From Dillenia suffruticosa (Eukaryota > Streptophyta > Magnoliopsida > Dilleniales > Dilleniaceae), in contig JAVTVX010000004.1 in NCBI GenBank assembly GCA_033439265.1, forward strand, positions 11,855,701-11,919,700: a stretch of 64,000 bases of DNA, in the 5' to 3' direction. The notes under the pieces were generated by a model. The model searched no databases and was not told the DNA's origin. It was given only the letters and a program-made list of their open reading frames with translations. The position numbers and the translations under genes were made by a program. This document shows, piece by piece, positions 35,701 through 47,423 of this stretch (within the stretch, counting starts at the first letter, position 1; the number at the start of each line of letters is the position of its first letter).

Positions 35701-37201
35701 ACCCTCTATGGTAGAAAGCAATGGTAAAATAATTACAGGTTCTCATCAACACCAATACTTGGGACATAGTTGATTTACATCTAGGAAAGTTTGTTATTAG
35801 GTGCAAAAAGGTCTATAAAATCAAAACTTGAGCCAATGATTATGTTGATTGATGCAAAACTTACTTGTTGTGAAGGGTTTCACAAAGGTGTACAACATCG
35901 ATTACAAGAAGACGTTTGCTCCTCTAACTCTTTTAACCTCATTGAGTAGCTTTATTGTTGTTGCTGCTAGTAAATAGTGGTCGTTCTTTTAGATTGATAT
36001 TAGATTGATATTAAGAATGCCTTCCTCAATGGCGATCTCATCGAAGAAGTATAATGCAGCCTCCATCGGCTTATGATCATTCATCAAATAAGATTGGTCA
36101 TCTTCGCAAAGCCTTATACAGTCTCAAATAGGCACCTCGAGCATGATTTTCCAAATTCAGCTCCACCATTGGCCGCCTCAATTTTCATTTTAGTGCTTAT
36201 GATCATGCCCTATTTATTCGAGAAAAAGATCAAAGGTACAGTTTTCCTCTTCTCTATGTCGATGACATGATCATCACTAACAATGACACTAATGGTATCT
36301 CTACTATCAAATCTTTTCTCCACCAACAATTTGAGATGAAAGATCTAAGTATTCTCAGTTATCTTTTGGATCTTGATATCTCATCTAACTACTCTTGGTA
36401 CTTTCTGTCTCAAACAAAGTATGATGTCAATCTCAACTTACATACCAACATCACAGGTACTAAGATGGTCAACACTCCTCTTGAATTCAATACTCACCTT
36501 TCAGCCACTGATAGGACTCTTCTCAATAACGGTACTCTCCATCACCAACTAGTTTATATTCTTTGTTATCTCCCTATCTCACATCCCAACATTGCACATA
36601 CTGTTCACATTATAAGCTAGTTCATGAGTGCACTCGGACCACTAACTTTTCGGATGTTCTCCATATTTCTCGCTACATTAAAGGTACCTCATTTCATGGC
36701 CTTAACTTCTCTAGCTCGTGTCTACAGGAACTACGAGCATATTCTGATGTTGGCCCAGTAAGAAACCCAATTGATCGTCGCTCCACTACTAGATATTATT
36801 TCTTTCTTGGTACGTCCCTAATTTCTTGGTGTATCAAGAAACAAACAATTCTCTCACTCTAATACAGAAGCAAAATATCAAACCCTTACTGATACCACTT
36901 TTGAGGTCTTATGGTTATGATGGCTCCTTTGAGATATGGGTGTCACCTCGTTCTTAGCAATTTCTCTCCATTGTGACAATCACAGTGCCATGCAAATTGC
37001 ACACTATAATATTTTCCATTGATGCACCAAACATACTGGATTGATTGTCAACTTGTGCAGCATCATATCCTTCACCGCACAATTCAGATTGTCCGCATCT
37101 CCTCATGTATTTTCACTATGTCATGCTCAACTCGGCGATTTCACAAACCAATTTCCAAATTCAAGATTACTGACTCCTCACCACCTTGATTTTAAGGAGG
37201 A

Positions 37202-37550
37202 TGTTAACATATATATTCACATATGACATTATTCCGTCATCATTCATTACCATTATTAGCGTATCTCCACATATATCAAATTATGTTACCGTATATGTTG
37301 TAATATGACAACATTCTGTTCATATATGTTGTAATATGACAACATTCTGTTAGCATATATCTAAAAATATGTTAATATATTATATATTTGGGAAAATATT
37401 TGATTAGTTTGATTTTAGGGTTTTTTTTTTTCTTAAATGTACATCCCTAAACTTGTAAAATTACCCCCTTTGTTCAATATATTTAACACATAAAAATATA
37501 GAGAATTCCCTCTCTCTTTCATTCTCTCTCTTCATTTATTTCTATAATTG
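37202..37550 (+). repeat. 3' LTR of the truncated copia fragment, with 31-bp tandem repeat
   Basis: Begins TGTTAACATATATATTC after a purine tract; the right end is uncertain (about 37550). It contains two adjacent near-identical 31-bp units at about 37292-37353 (TATATGTTGTAATATGACAA...). Confidence 0.6.
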
Positions 37551-37559
37551 CCTAATTGA

Positions 37560-38706
37560 TAAGTAAGTGGTGAGAAACTCACAGCCTAAAAGAAATACAA
37601 ATTTTACACCAATCAGTAGATTAATGCAGCATGAAGATGCATCAAGCTCCATGAGAGACTTTAAGTAGTGGACCCGAGTGCTTTTTTAAGCTAGCTTTAG
37701 CTTCAGTAAGCTCACCAAAGTGTGGTTTGGTCTAGGTTCCCTTTTGGCAATTGCAGCCTATACAAATTTTTACCTTTATCTAGTGCATCCAAAACCCCCT
37801 CATATAATAAGACAACTATTAGTAACAAAGAATTCACGCCCAAATAGGGTTATACGAAGATGTCAATTGGGCCAAGCATGAAAATTTTACATATGTTATG
37901 AGCTAATCTTTTATAGAGCCTATGCAATAGGCATAATTTCAGATGCATTAAAGATAAAGTTGCGGTTTCTACTAAACGTTAATCTCTAGCTCAAAGGTTT
38001 AATGTCTTATTATACAAGGATAAGTTATAGATTTTACTTGAGAAAAGTAAAATCTAATAAGATTAAGTTTTTTTTTTTATTGTAGAAACTTGTGCTGCAA
38101 TTTTGCAAAGCAAATCCTTTGCGGTCATAAATCCAGTTACCAACAAATTCGGGTCTCTTTTGGGTCGCACAGGTTCAAGAATTACATCATCAAATAGTAC
38201 ATTGTCAATAAGCATCAAATAGTGTTTTATGATGCACAAACATTCACATCAAAACAAAACAAGGGAACTTTCAACTTTATGGCTTAAACGAAATTGCTAG
38301 AAATAACTTCTTAAAACTACCTTCATAACTAACAGTTGAACATCAACATAAATAACAACAAACAGATTATATTATGCACCATTTTTAGACTCCTACTGTT
38401 CTCTCCTGTCAACATAACGATCGAAAGCCCATGAGCCAGGAATCTACACTTGACATTTTCTAAATTGACAGAATATCTCGGGAACTAATCAAGCTTAACT
38501 GCTGTTAGAAACCATTCTTAGAAGTCTCTATTAATTTCGTATAACCTTTTAGGCCAAATAAACAATATCCATAAACACAAGCTGATAATACGAAATAGAT
38601 AAGATATTTGCCACACTATCTGAGGAAAAATATTCATATTTGCCAAAATAAGATATCATAAAGACAAGAAAAATATGAACGAAAGGGTTGTCCAGATGCC
38701 AAATAC
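37560..38706. other. Mostly gene-free interval with one exon-like minus segment
   Basis: Contains on the minus strand at about 38200-38085 an open piece reading VRPKRDPNLLVTGFMTAKDL then LCKIAAQV, which looks protein-like, but I do not recognise its family and no flanking exons are clear. It could be a relic of a host gene. Otherwise AT-rich, nothing seen. Confidence 0.3.
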
Positions 38707-38772
38707 CTTGTATCCAACTAGCACGTCTTCACATGTTTCATATGGGCCAATTGTGACATCCAACTTAGAATC
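38707..38772 (-). pseudogene. Isolated Nudix hydrolase 3 exon (DPP III-like part)
   Basis: A 66-bp minus-strand exon with AG before and GT after encodes DSKLDVTIGPYETCEDVLVG plus YK, 22 codons exactly. This is recognised as the strongly conserved exon in the C-terminal dipeptidyl-peptidase-III-like region of plant Nudix hydrolase 3. The following exon (expected to start ATFEAFIGIRDD) was not found to its left. With the N-terminal exons at 45634-46373 it forms a scattered, incomplete gene. Confidence 0.72.
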
Positions 38773-40025
38773 CTACAAAGAAAAAGATACATAAGTGAAA
38801 CCGATAAAAAAGACATATTCAGAGTTTGGAAGAACTTTAAGATATTCTACAATTGGATTATCTTTCCTTTCATGCGATTGTAATTTTGAAACTATCTCTA
38901 TTATTGTTTTAGGAAATTGCCTATATACCTGGTCAGTAGGATTTATTATAAAACATATTTTGATTAATACACTACTTATAAAAAACTTATCGTTTCTCTT
39001 GATCTCCATCTGTTTCTCCCATACTTGACTCTCAGCTCCTTCTTAGCTCTTTCTTCCCCTGATTTTCCTCTCTCCTATAACCCTGATTTTTATCTCCTTC
39101 AAATGTTCCACTATTTTCTTCTTCGGGTTCCCTCTCTCTTGTTCTTCAATATCCTTCTCTCAAATTTTTCCTCAACCATCCCCTGTTGCTGCTACACTAG
39201 TATTCGCTTAATAACCAGAAGAGAGCACCAATACTTAGTCTATGGATAATTCTCTTTCTGTAAATGTTGATGAATTCATCGGTTCACTTTCATTAGGGAT
39301 CAATGGGTCAGCACCTCTTTCATGTTTTCCCATGTTTCTGTACTTCTTTTGGTGTGAATAAAATTTTTCTTTTATGACAAAAAATAGCAAATGATAATAG
39401 TTATAACTGAGAAAAACTAGTTTACACCAAGCCCTATAAACTTTAGTGTTACCTCTTAGGAAACATGGTTTGTTGTTTTTGCAATTAGTGACATAGACTT
39501 ACTAAAATAAAACATTGTTTGCTAGTATCTAACTTTTCAACAAGCAAAACATAATGCCTTGAGAGGAATAAACTAATACCACCACCAGCAATAAGATTTA
39601 TTAATTAGCGCAATGACTGAATGAGGCGATACAACAAGGCTTTAATATTCTTAAGCTCTATATTTGAAAATGATTATGTGCATGTATGGTTTCAAAACTG
39701 TGAACAGTAAAAAGGCATTTACCAATTTCATCTGGGCTATAACCGATTTGGAAAGAAAACTATCAGTTTTAGTGGGTAACAACCTCTTTAAGCTACATGA
39801 GGCAAGAAAGAAATAGTTTAGAAACTTAAAGATTTAAAATTTGTCGAATGCAAACAGCCCCAAAACTCTTTTCGAGGGTTTTCTTTATTTGATGATAATA
39901 TGTCTGGAGAGAGAAATTGGTGATTGCTTCAGTGTACTTTTTGCTTGCAAGGAACTAATACCTTCAAACTCAAATTGGCAAATAACATTGCTTTGTTGCA
40001 TCACAAGTATAAAACATGATTAAAT
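38773..40025. other. Interval between Nudix exon relic and copia element C
   Basis: No exon recognised on either strand. The pyrimidine-rich open frame at 39025-39249 has no recognisable domain. Confidence 0.5.
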
Positions 40026-40481
40026 TGTTGAGATTTCAAGCTATCAAGCAACTAGGATTGAATGAAAACTTAAAGATCTTTATTTGAAGAAAGAGTGCAC
40101 AATGAGAGCATTGTTTTTTCATGGATAGAACATCTCATACAAGCTCCTATTTATAGAGATTATTACATGAGAAAGAGAGTGAAAAAGACCCCAAACACTC
40201 AAGGATCCGTTGGGGAACATTGGGGACAGATTTCTGTCCCCAAAATCACTGTATAACAGCCATTTTTATGGCTGTTATACAGTGCAACGGCTAGTTCAAA
40301 AGAACTAGCCGTTTTGCCCTTTTTAGGGCCCATTTTGGACTTCTTTTAGGGGCTTAACAATGCCATTTTTGAGGACTAAAAAACTCATAAGGAATGGGCC
40401 AAATACATCTCATGGATGGGCTTAAACTTGGCTTGAAATGGAGCCTATGCTAACTACACTTAATTCTCTTTTATTTCAACA
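40026..40481 (-). repeat. 3' LTR of element C
   Basis: Carries three perfect hairpins in a row (40220-40243, 40247-40284, 40286-40313) and a TATA box (minus-strand TATAAATAG, about 40147-40155). Confidence 0.93.
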
Positions 40482-43400
40482 CTCCCCCTCAAGTTGGGTT
40501 TGTATGTATCTAAAACACCTAACTTGACCAGGTTTTTTTTGAATATGATTGGCGGTCCCAGGCTTGGTGAGGATGTCGGCAATTTGATCATCGCTTTTAG
40601 TGAATCTTGGAGTGATGAGCTTCTCCTCAACCTTTTGCCTCACAAAGTGACAATCCACCTTAATGTGCTTTGTCCTTTCATGAAAAACCGGGTTTGAGGC
40701 GATGTGAATGGCTGATTGGTTATCACAGTGTAGGGAGATTGGAGTAGGGACTATGAACCCTAATTCTTCAATCAAGGCTTTCAACCACACGACTTCACTT
40801 GTAGCGGTTGCCATGGCTCTATATTCCGCTTCCGCACTTGATCTTGATACCACATGCTGTTTTTTGCTTTTCCAAGCAACAAGATTCCCTCCAACAAACA
40901 TGCAATACCCTGAGGTCGATCTCCTATCTTCTGAATCACCTGCCCAATCTGCATCACAGAACCCTATGATTTGAGAAGATTCGTTCTTCTTCATTTGAAT
41001 TCCCATTCCTGGAGTTCCCTTTAGGTAGAGAAGAATTCTTTCAATGGCCCTCCAATGCTTCTTCTTGGGTTGATGCATGTGCTGGCTAACTTGCCCAACG
41101 GCATAAGAGATGTCCGGTCTAGTGATGGTTAGGTAGATCAATCTTCCAATAAGTCTTTGATATCGTTGCTTATCTTCATAAATCTCCTCATCATCTTTGT
41201 GACTTAAGGATGTGCTTACCGGACTACAAGCTGGTTTGGCACCTAGTTTTCCCGTCTCCTGCAAAAGGTCAAGAGCATACTTTCTTTGTGATAGAACAAG
41301 TCCATTGGAACAATAGGCAAGTTCTATCCCTAGAAAGTATTTTAGTTTCCCTAGATCCTTGATGTCAAACTTAGTTTGAAGAAAAGTTCTAACTTTGTTA
41401 ATGTGATTCATATCATTTCCTGTTATAATTATATCATCTACATAAACAAGAATGATAATGGTATTTTCTCCTAGGTTCTTGACAAATAAGGATGAATCAC
41501 TAACGCATTTCTTAAAACCATGTTCAAGGAGAGTAGAGCTAAGTTTTCCATACCATGCTCTAGGTGATTGCTTGAGGCCATATATTGCCTTCTTTAGTTT
41601 GTAAACTTTGTTGTCACGATGGGAGAAACCAGGGGGCACTTCCATGTACACCTCTTCTTCCAGATCTCCTTGTAAAAAGGCGTTTGCAACATCCATTTGA
41701 AATAATGGCCATGAGTGATTTATAGCAAGAGAGAGAAGGACACGGATGGTGTTCATCTTGGCCACGGGTGCAAACGTTTCCTTGTAGTCTATGCCATATG
41801 ATTGAGTGAAGCCCTTGGCCACCAATCTTGCCTTGAATCTATCTATGCTTCCATCACTCTTGTGTTTGATCTTGAATATCCATTTGCATCCCACAGCTCT
41901 TTTTCCTTTTGGTAGAGATGTCACTTCCCAAGTGTTATTTTTAGCCAAAGCATCCAACTCATTCTTCATTGCTTGAACCCAATGAGGTTGATCCTTTGCC
42001 TCCTCAAATGTTCTAGGCTCTTGGTGAAGGTCTATGTTCTTGATGAATCTTTGGTGACTGCAAGACATGTTAGATATTGAGTAGTATTGAGAAATTGGAT
42101 GAGTAGTCACCTTGGAGTTAAAATAGACCCTTCTATTGATCCATTCCGAGGGAGGAAGTCTAAGTCTTGTAGATCTTCGAAGAGGAGGAGGGGGTTCATC
42201 CATAGACTGCTCCTCATGCTCTTCGGCCATATCAAGAGCTCCCCCTGAGTCTGAGTGTCCTTCCTCTTGATCTTCTTCTATTTCATGATCTGAATGAGAG
42301 GGTGATGGGTCCCCTTGAGTTGGATCATTTTGGTGAGTTTCTTCATTGCTTTCGGCAGGAACTTCATTGATTTTTGGTAGAATCACATTCCATTGTTCTT
42401 GCTGGTAGATTTCTTTGGTTTGATCTTCTCTTCTTTGACCTGCAAAGTAAGGCTCATTTTCCACAAATATCACATCCTTGGATGTGTATAGTTTCTTGGT
42501 TAGAGGATCATAACATTTATAGCCTTTTTCAAACGAGGAATATCCTAAAAAGATGCATTTTCTTCCCTTGGCATCTAGTTTGCTCCTAAGATGACTAGGA
42601 ATGTGGACATAGCAAACACAACCAAAAACTCTTAAATGATCAATGCTAGGTTTCTTTCCAAGGAGTGGCTCTAGGGGTGACTTTCCTCCTAGGATTTGGG
42701 ATGGCATGAGGTTTATAAGGTGAGCAGCGGTCTTAATGGCCTCATTCCAATATTCCTTAGGTAAGTTTGAGTGAAACATCATAGATCTAGCTGTCTCCAA
42801 GAGATGCCTATTCTTTCTCTCGACTATTCCATTTTGTTGAGGAGTGTACACACAAGACTTTTGATGAATGATCCCTTTTTCATCTAGAAATTTTTCAAAC
42901 TCAAGGCTAGTGAACTCCCCTCCATGATCTGACCTAAACATCTTTAGGTTAGCATTAAATTGCTTTGTTATATATCTATAGTAGCTCTTGAATGCCTCAA
43001 ATACTTCAGATTTGTTAACTAAGAGATAAACCCAAGTGTATCTAGTTTTGTGATCTATGAATGTCACAAAGTATCTAAAACCATTATGGGAGACTAAAGG
43101 AGAGGTCCAAACATCTGAATGAACTAATTCAAAAGCCTCTTTATATATTGTTTCAGAAATGGGATAATACACTTTGGTTTGTTTTCCAAGTACACAAGCT
43201 TTGCAATGCCTATCTTCTAATTCACTATTCGGAAATAGGCGTTTCAAAGCTAGGTTTCCTGGATGCCCTAGACGTTCATGCCATAGAGAGGAGGATATGT
43301 TTCGGACAGCAAAAGCTTGGTTCTCTTGATCCAAGTAATAGAGGTTGTTCCTCCTAGTTCCCTTGCCAATCAAATTGTTCGTTTTGCGATCCTGAAAAAT

Positions 43401-44640
43401 TACTTGGTTAGGATCAAAAATAGCTTTGCAATCTTGCTCTTTGGTTATCTTGCTAATAAGAAAGTAAGTTTGAATTGAACTTTGGAACATATAAAGCTTT
43501 AGTCTTTCTCCCAAATAGTTCAATTTCTCCTAAGTGCTCAACTTTTAACTTATGACCATTAGCTACTTTAACTAATTTATGATTGGTCAAGGGAATAAAC
43601 TTGTTGATTTTCTTTTTATCTTTTACCATATGATCGTCACATCCGGAATCTATGAGCCAAGAATTGGAAATAGATGAAGATAAGGAATTACCAGAATGGT
43701 GACTAATCTGCCCAACAAGTCGTTTGAATTCCTTATGCATCTCCTCCATCTTGGATTCGAGTGCTGCCACTTGAGACACTTGTTGAGCATTTGAAGATGA
43801 TTCCGGATTTTTCCTAGCATATTTCGGCCTCAAATGTGGGTGTAGGAACCAGCATTTTTCTTTCTTATGGCCGGACTTCTTGCAATGTGGGCAGATGTCT
43901 CTTTTTGCAAAGTTTTGAGTGTTGTTGGCCGGATGCTCTTCATGGACAGCTTGGAAGGCTTGAGAGTCGGATTTAAGCTTGGTAGATTCTTCAAGCCTTA
44001 AGCTAGTCTCGATTCTTTGTACCATGAATTGGACTTCTTGAAATGAAGGAAAGACCTTCATTCGAAGAATCTCTTGTCGAATTGGAGCATATTCATCTCC
44101 AAGACCCATGAGTAGACCAAAGGTCATATCTTCATCGTTCCTTTGAAGAATGGTCTTGAGATTTATAGTAGGAGGCCTTAAGAGATTGAGTTCATTCCAT
44201 AGATCCCTATATTCCCCAAAGTATTCGGGTAAGGATTTACCTCCTTTTTGAATTTTGAAGATCTTCTTTTTCAGCTCAAAGATTCTTCCGGTGTTGGATT
44301 CTTGACCATATAATGATTGCATTTGCTCCCATAATGCTCTTGTGTTTGGAATACATGTGACCATAGCCTTGTGAGTTTTGTCAAGAGACATTTGAAGGAG
44401 CACCACCACTTGATCGTCTTTCTTCTTCCATACTCTGAATAATGGATTGGCTTCATCAAGAGGTTCTTCAAAGATGTGATTTTCAAGGTTGTAGAAGTTT
44501 AGGGACCTCTTGATGGTATCTTGCCAAGCATTGTAGTTTGTTGAATCTAGAAGTAAGGAGGTGAACATTGAGGTGCTAATTTGTGGTGGAGGGTCATTAA
44601 GACCGGAAGAGGAAGGTATCGTTGCCTGCTCTGATACCAT
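40476..44640 (-). pseudogene. Copia gag-pol of element C, broken by single-base frameshifts
   Basis: Gag and protease are in one frame (44640-43453, 395 codons) and the rest of pol in another (43523-40476, 1015 codons). Gag starts MVSEQ at the primer site, followed by a UBN2-type region, the zinc knuckle CPHCKKSGHKKEKC and the protease box LIDSGCDDHMV. Pol has the GAG-pre-integrase HHCC (WHERLGHPG...CKACVLGKQ), integrase D,D,E (VHSDVW, RSDHGGEF, NGIVERKNR), reverse transcriptase YVDDIIITGND, and RNase H CDADWAGD and SSAEAEYRA. The break between frames is one extra T near 43453-43456 (minus-strand CTTTCTTATTAGC). A second shift lies in an eight-base A run (T8 at 40533-40540 on +) just before the C-terminus. 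All catalytic motifs are otherwise present. Confidence 0.93.
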
Positions 44641-45095
44641 GTTGAGATTTCAAGCTATCAAGCAACTAGGATTGAATGAAAACTTAAAGATCTTTATTTG
44701 AAGAAAGAGTGCACAATGAGAGCATTGTTTTTTCATGGATAGAACATCCCATACAAGCTCCTATTTATAGAGATTATTACATGAGAAAGAGAGGGAAAAA
44801 GACCCCAAACACTCAAGGATCCGTTGGGGAACATTGGGGACAGATTTCTGTCCCCAAAATCACTGTATAACAGCCATTTTTATGGCTGTTATACAGTGCA
44901 ACGGCTAGTTCAAAAGAACTAGCCGTTTTGCCCTTTTTAGGGCCCATTTTGGGCTTCTTTTAGGGGCTTAACAATGCCATTTTTTAGGACTAAAAAACTC
45001 ATAAGGAACGGGCCAAATACATCTCATGGATGGGCTTAAACTTGACTTGAAATGGGACCTATGCTAACTACACTTAATTCTCTTTTATTTCAACA
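44640..45095 (-). repeat. 5' LTR of element C
   Basis: Same three hairpins as the left copy, at 44834-44857, 44861-44898 and 44900-44927. It would drive minus-strand transcription of gag-pol. Confidence 0.93.
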
Positions 45096-45633
45096 TAATG
45101 AATGGATGATAAAGAACTCATTGTCATTTGTATTGAAAACAGGCCCCCCAGGCCTTTCCTCTCCTTGAAATCCGCAAAAGCAACAAAGTATTGAACCTGG
45201 CCTGTTATGGGAGAGCAATTAGCAAGGCGAAAAGTACCTATGGAAAAGCAAGAAGGAAAAAGAACACTCAAAGATTCATGCTTTTCAAAGAAGAACATTT
45301 TTCGAATCCACTCTTATCCTCATTGAGAAACAATATAGTACCACCAGCAAACTATAGTATTAACTTCACAAATATTAATCATTGTGTCAATCAAACAATT
45401 TCAAACACTGGGGAAGTGTCCTAGGAAGCGTCAAAATGCCTAGCTGAATATGTAATGTCAAGAAACATTTCAATGTATTTTGCCGTGTCCAAAAATATGC
45501 TTAACATGGACATTACATCGTATAGGTCCTGGCACAATATCAAAGGTCAACTCAATTCCTAGGAAAAAAAAATGAGAACAAAAACTTAGTTTGATTAAAT
45601 GAAAAGAAATTAGAGAGGGTTTAAACGACGAAC
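45096..45633. other. Interval between element C and Nudix exon relics
   Basis: Minus-strand open pieces at 45074-45298 and 45480-45570 look partly protein-like, but I could not match them to the expected next Nudix hydrolase 3 exons. Left unassigned. Confidence 0.4.
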
Positions 45634-46373
45634 CACTCTTGAAGAAAGGCGAATATCAACTCAAAAGCATCCTTAGGTAGGATTACACCCAGCTCTTCAT
45701 GAAGCTCCCTCCTGCAAGCAAAGCTTACAGAACTCAGCATTAAATAGATGACAACAACAAAGCAACACAACAATGAACGAACAATGCAAACAATCAAATG
45801 GTAAATCTACAACTCTTAATAAGGAGAACCCTGAATAAAGGATAGCACTCATTGATAATACACACAAATTTTGTATTTGTAAATTGCAAGTTCCATCCAG
45901 AAAGACCCACATCACCTATTCATCTCATAAATAATCTCATTAAAAACAAAAACCAGCCTTCTTTCTCTAAATTGGTCAAGAGACCAACAAAAAACTACTG
46001 ACTAGATGATGATAGCATACCTGGCAGATACAAGGGAGGAGTGACCTGTAGAAATGTGACCACCGCTGGAAATGTCCCACAGACTAGGCCAAGAATCCTT
46101 GCAGTCAGCACGGCATTGCAGAAGCAATTCTTGAGTGCTCCCAGCATAAATCCAGATGTCAACAGTTCTATGATAATCGCCATCCCGATGAACAACACCC
46201 CTGTTTATGTTTGTGATGGTTGATCTACCCCAAACAAATCAATCAAATGTTGTTGAAATGAGAGAGAGAGAGAGAGATGTGCCTAACTGGGTTTAGAGAT
46301 GCCAATCTTCTTACCAGTGCATGATGGTTAGAACGTCAAGGAACACTTCTTGCAGTTGGTGACTGTCTGCCAC
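45634..46373 (-). pseudogene. N-terminal exons of a Nudix hydrolase 3 gene, decayed
   Basis: Plant Nudix hydrolase 3 combines a Nudix domain with a dipeptidyl-peptidase-III-like domain. Exon 1-like 46373-46288 encodes VADSHQLQEVFLDVLT, then shifts frame to TGKKIGISKP; the expected ATG is GTG. Exon 2, 46200-46021, reads GVVHRDGDYHRTVDIWIYAG, then STQELLLQCRA...GGHISTGHSSLVSA. Exon 3, 45711-45634, completes R and reads RELHEELGVILPKDAFELIF then AFLQE, containing the Nudix box core RELxEEL. Exons 2 and 3 join in frame; the exon 1-2 joint does not. The exon 4 family sequence was not found. A lost start, the exon 1 frameshift and missing middle exons mark a pseudogene, though a rearranged, alternatively started gene cannot be excluded. 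Confidence 0.78.
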
Positions 46374-46711
46374 TCGAGAAGGGAACAACTGGAATTGCAA
46401 TTCGATTGACTGATGATCTTGAAGGAATTCAAGCAACTCTCAACTATCCACTTTGGCAAGAGTCGATTCCCCATGGCCCCCTCTGCACATTGGAAATACC
46501 AACTTTGGGCTTGCGTTGGGCCCCCTCTTTTGGTTTCCTACTCCGATCTTTGGGACGGGGGGGTGGGTGGGGGGCTCCGCGCTTTTACCATGATTTTTAA
46601 AATTTTCAACAGTAATAATAAGTAATTAATAATAACCGGTTAAATAATATCTTGAATAGGAAGAGAATGAATCGTCAAAATATACCTTAATAACCTCTTC
46701 AAAAATTTTGG
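46374..46711. other. Spacer with G-rich tract
   Basis: A run of G blocks (GGGACGGGGGGGTGGGTGGG) at about 46552-46571 has G-quadruplex potential. No gene seen. A (GA)n tract lies nearby at 46260-46277, within the intron-like gap between Nudix exons 1 and 2. Confidence 0.6.
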
Positions 46712-46910
46712 CTGAACAATTGGAAACATGTACGGATTTAATAACGTAGAAAAAAAAATTTTAAATAACACACACACAAAATTTATTCCAAATATAACAT
46801 ACCCATATTGATTCTTGAATACTGGACATATACTATTCATGTATGTCGAGTCTAAGACTCGACATATTTTAAAAAATGAGTATGTCGAGTTTTCAAAACT
46901 CGATATGAAA
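46712..46910. repeat. Left terminal inverted repeat of the MULE, with palindromes
   Basis: Palindrome at 46842-46866 (11-bp perfect arms around TATGTCGAGTC) and an imperfect one at 46881-46906. Confidence 0.7.
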
Positions 46911-47423
46911 CTAGAACCCCTTCCACTGCATTTTGTACATTCTATTCTGACTAAATTTACAAACTCCAAAATTCAAACTCCAAAATATAAATAACTAATT
47001 TTCGAAACAGAACCAAGGTAGTGTACATCATAGCCCAAATATCATAGCAACCCAATTTAAAAACTCTAAATTTCAAAATATTTTTTACAATCAATGTTCG
47101 AAACATAACCATATTCGTGTACTAGCCCAAATATCACAACAAACCAATTTACAAACTTCAAATTCCAAAATATTTTTCTCAACCAATTTTCGAAACAGAT
47201 TTACAACACAACCCAAATATCACAACACATCAAGAAATCCAAAAAACCGAATAAATTAAATAAAGTATAAAAGAAATTTTATTAATTAAAAAAATTTACA
47301 TATTACAAAAAATAAATTTCAATGTCGCTGTCTTCTTCTAGTATACAATCGAAAACCTAAATCTACTCTACTACTTGTACAATTATCGCGAGATACTAAT
47401 TTCAAATCATCTATCTGTATGAT

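Larger units (their letters stand above)
35180..37550 (+). mobile_element. 5'-truncated Ty1/copia fragment (RT-RNase H-3' LTR)
   Basis: Starts in the Ser/Pro/Thr-rich linker after integrase, then reverse transcriptase: TDPLW at 35500 interrupted by a SINE, continuing KAM at 35716; NNTWDIVDLHLGKFVI near 35750; the catalytic box at 36256-36270 reads YVDDM; FEMKDLSILSYLLDLDIS near 36330. RNase H pieces at 36563-36862 end with DRRSTTRYYFFLGTSLISWC. Gag, protease and integrase are absent. Stops are frequent. A purine tract (AAGGAGGA) precedes the 3' LTR at 37202. Confidence 0.82.
40026..45095 (-). mobile_element. Nearly intact Ty1/copia retrotransposon (element C)
   Basis: 456-bp LTRs at 40026-40481 and 44640-45095 (TGTTGAGATT...TTTCAACA) differ at about eight positions by eye (~98% identity). 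Minus-strand gag-pol lies between. The primer site TGGTATCAGAGC is directly inside the right LTR (44628-44639) and the polypurine tract GAGGGGGAG directly inside the left LTR (40482-40490). Flanking 5-mers TAAAT and TAATG match only at three positions, so no clean target duplication is visible. It lies between relic exons of a Nudix hydrolase 3 gene. Confidence 0.93.

Noticed and set aside
40247..40284. LTR hairpin as a microRNA precursor
   Set aside because: The 16-bp stem is too short for a plant miRNA duplex of ~21 nt; better described as LTR secondary structure.
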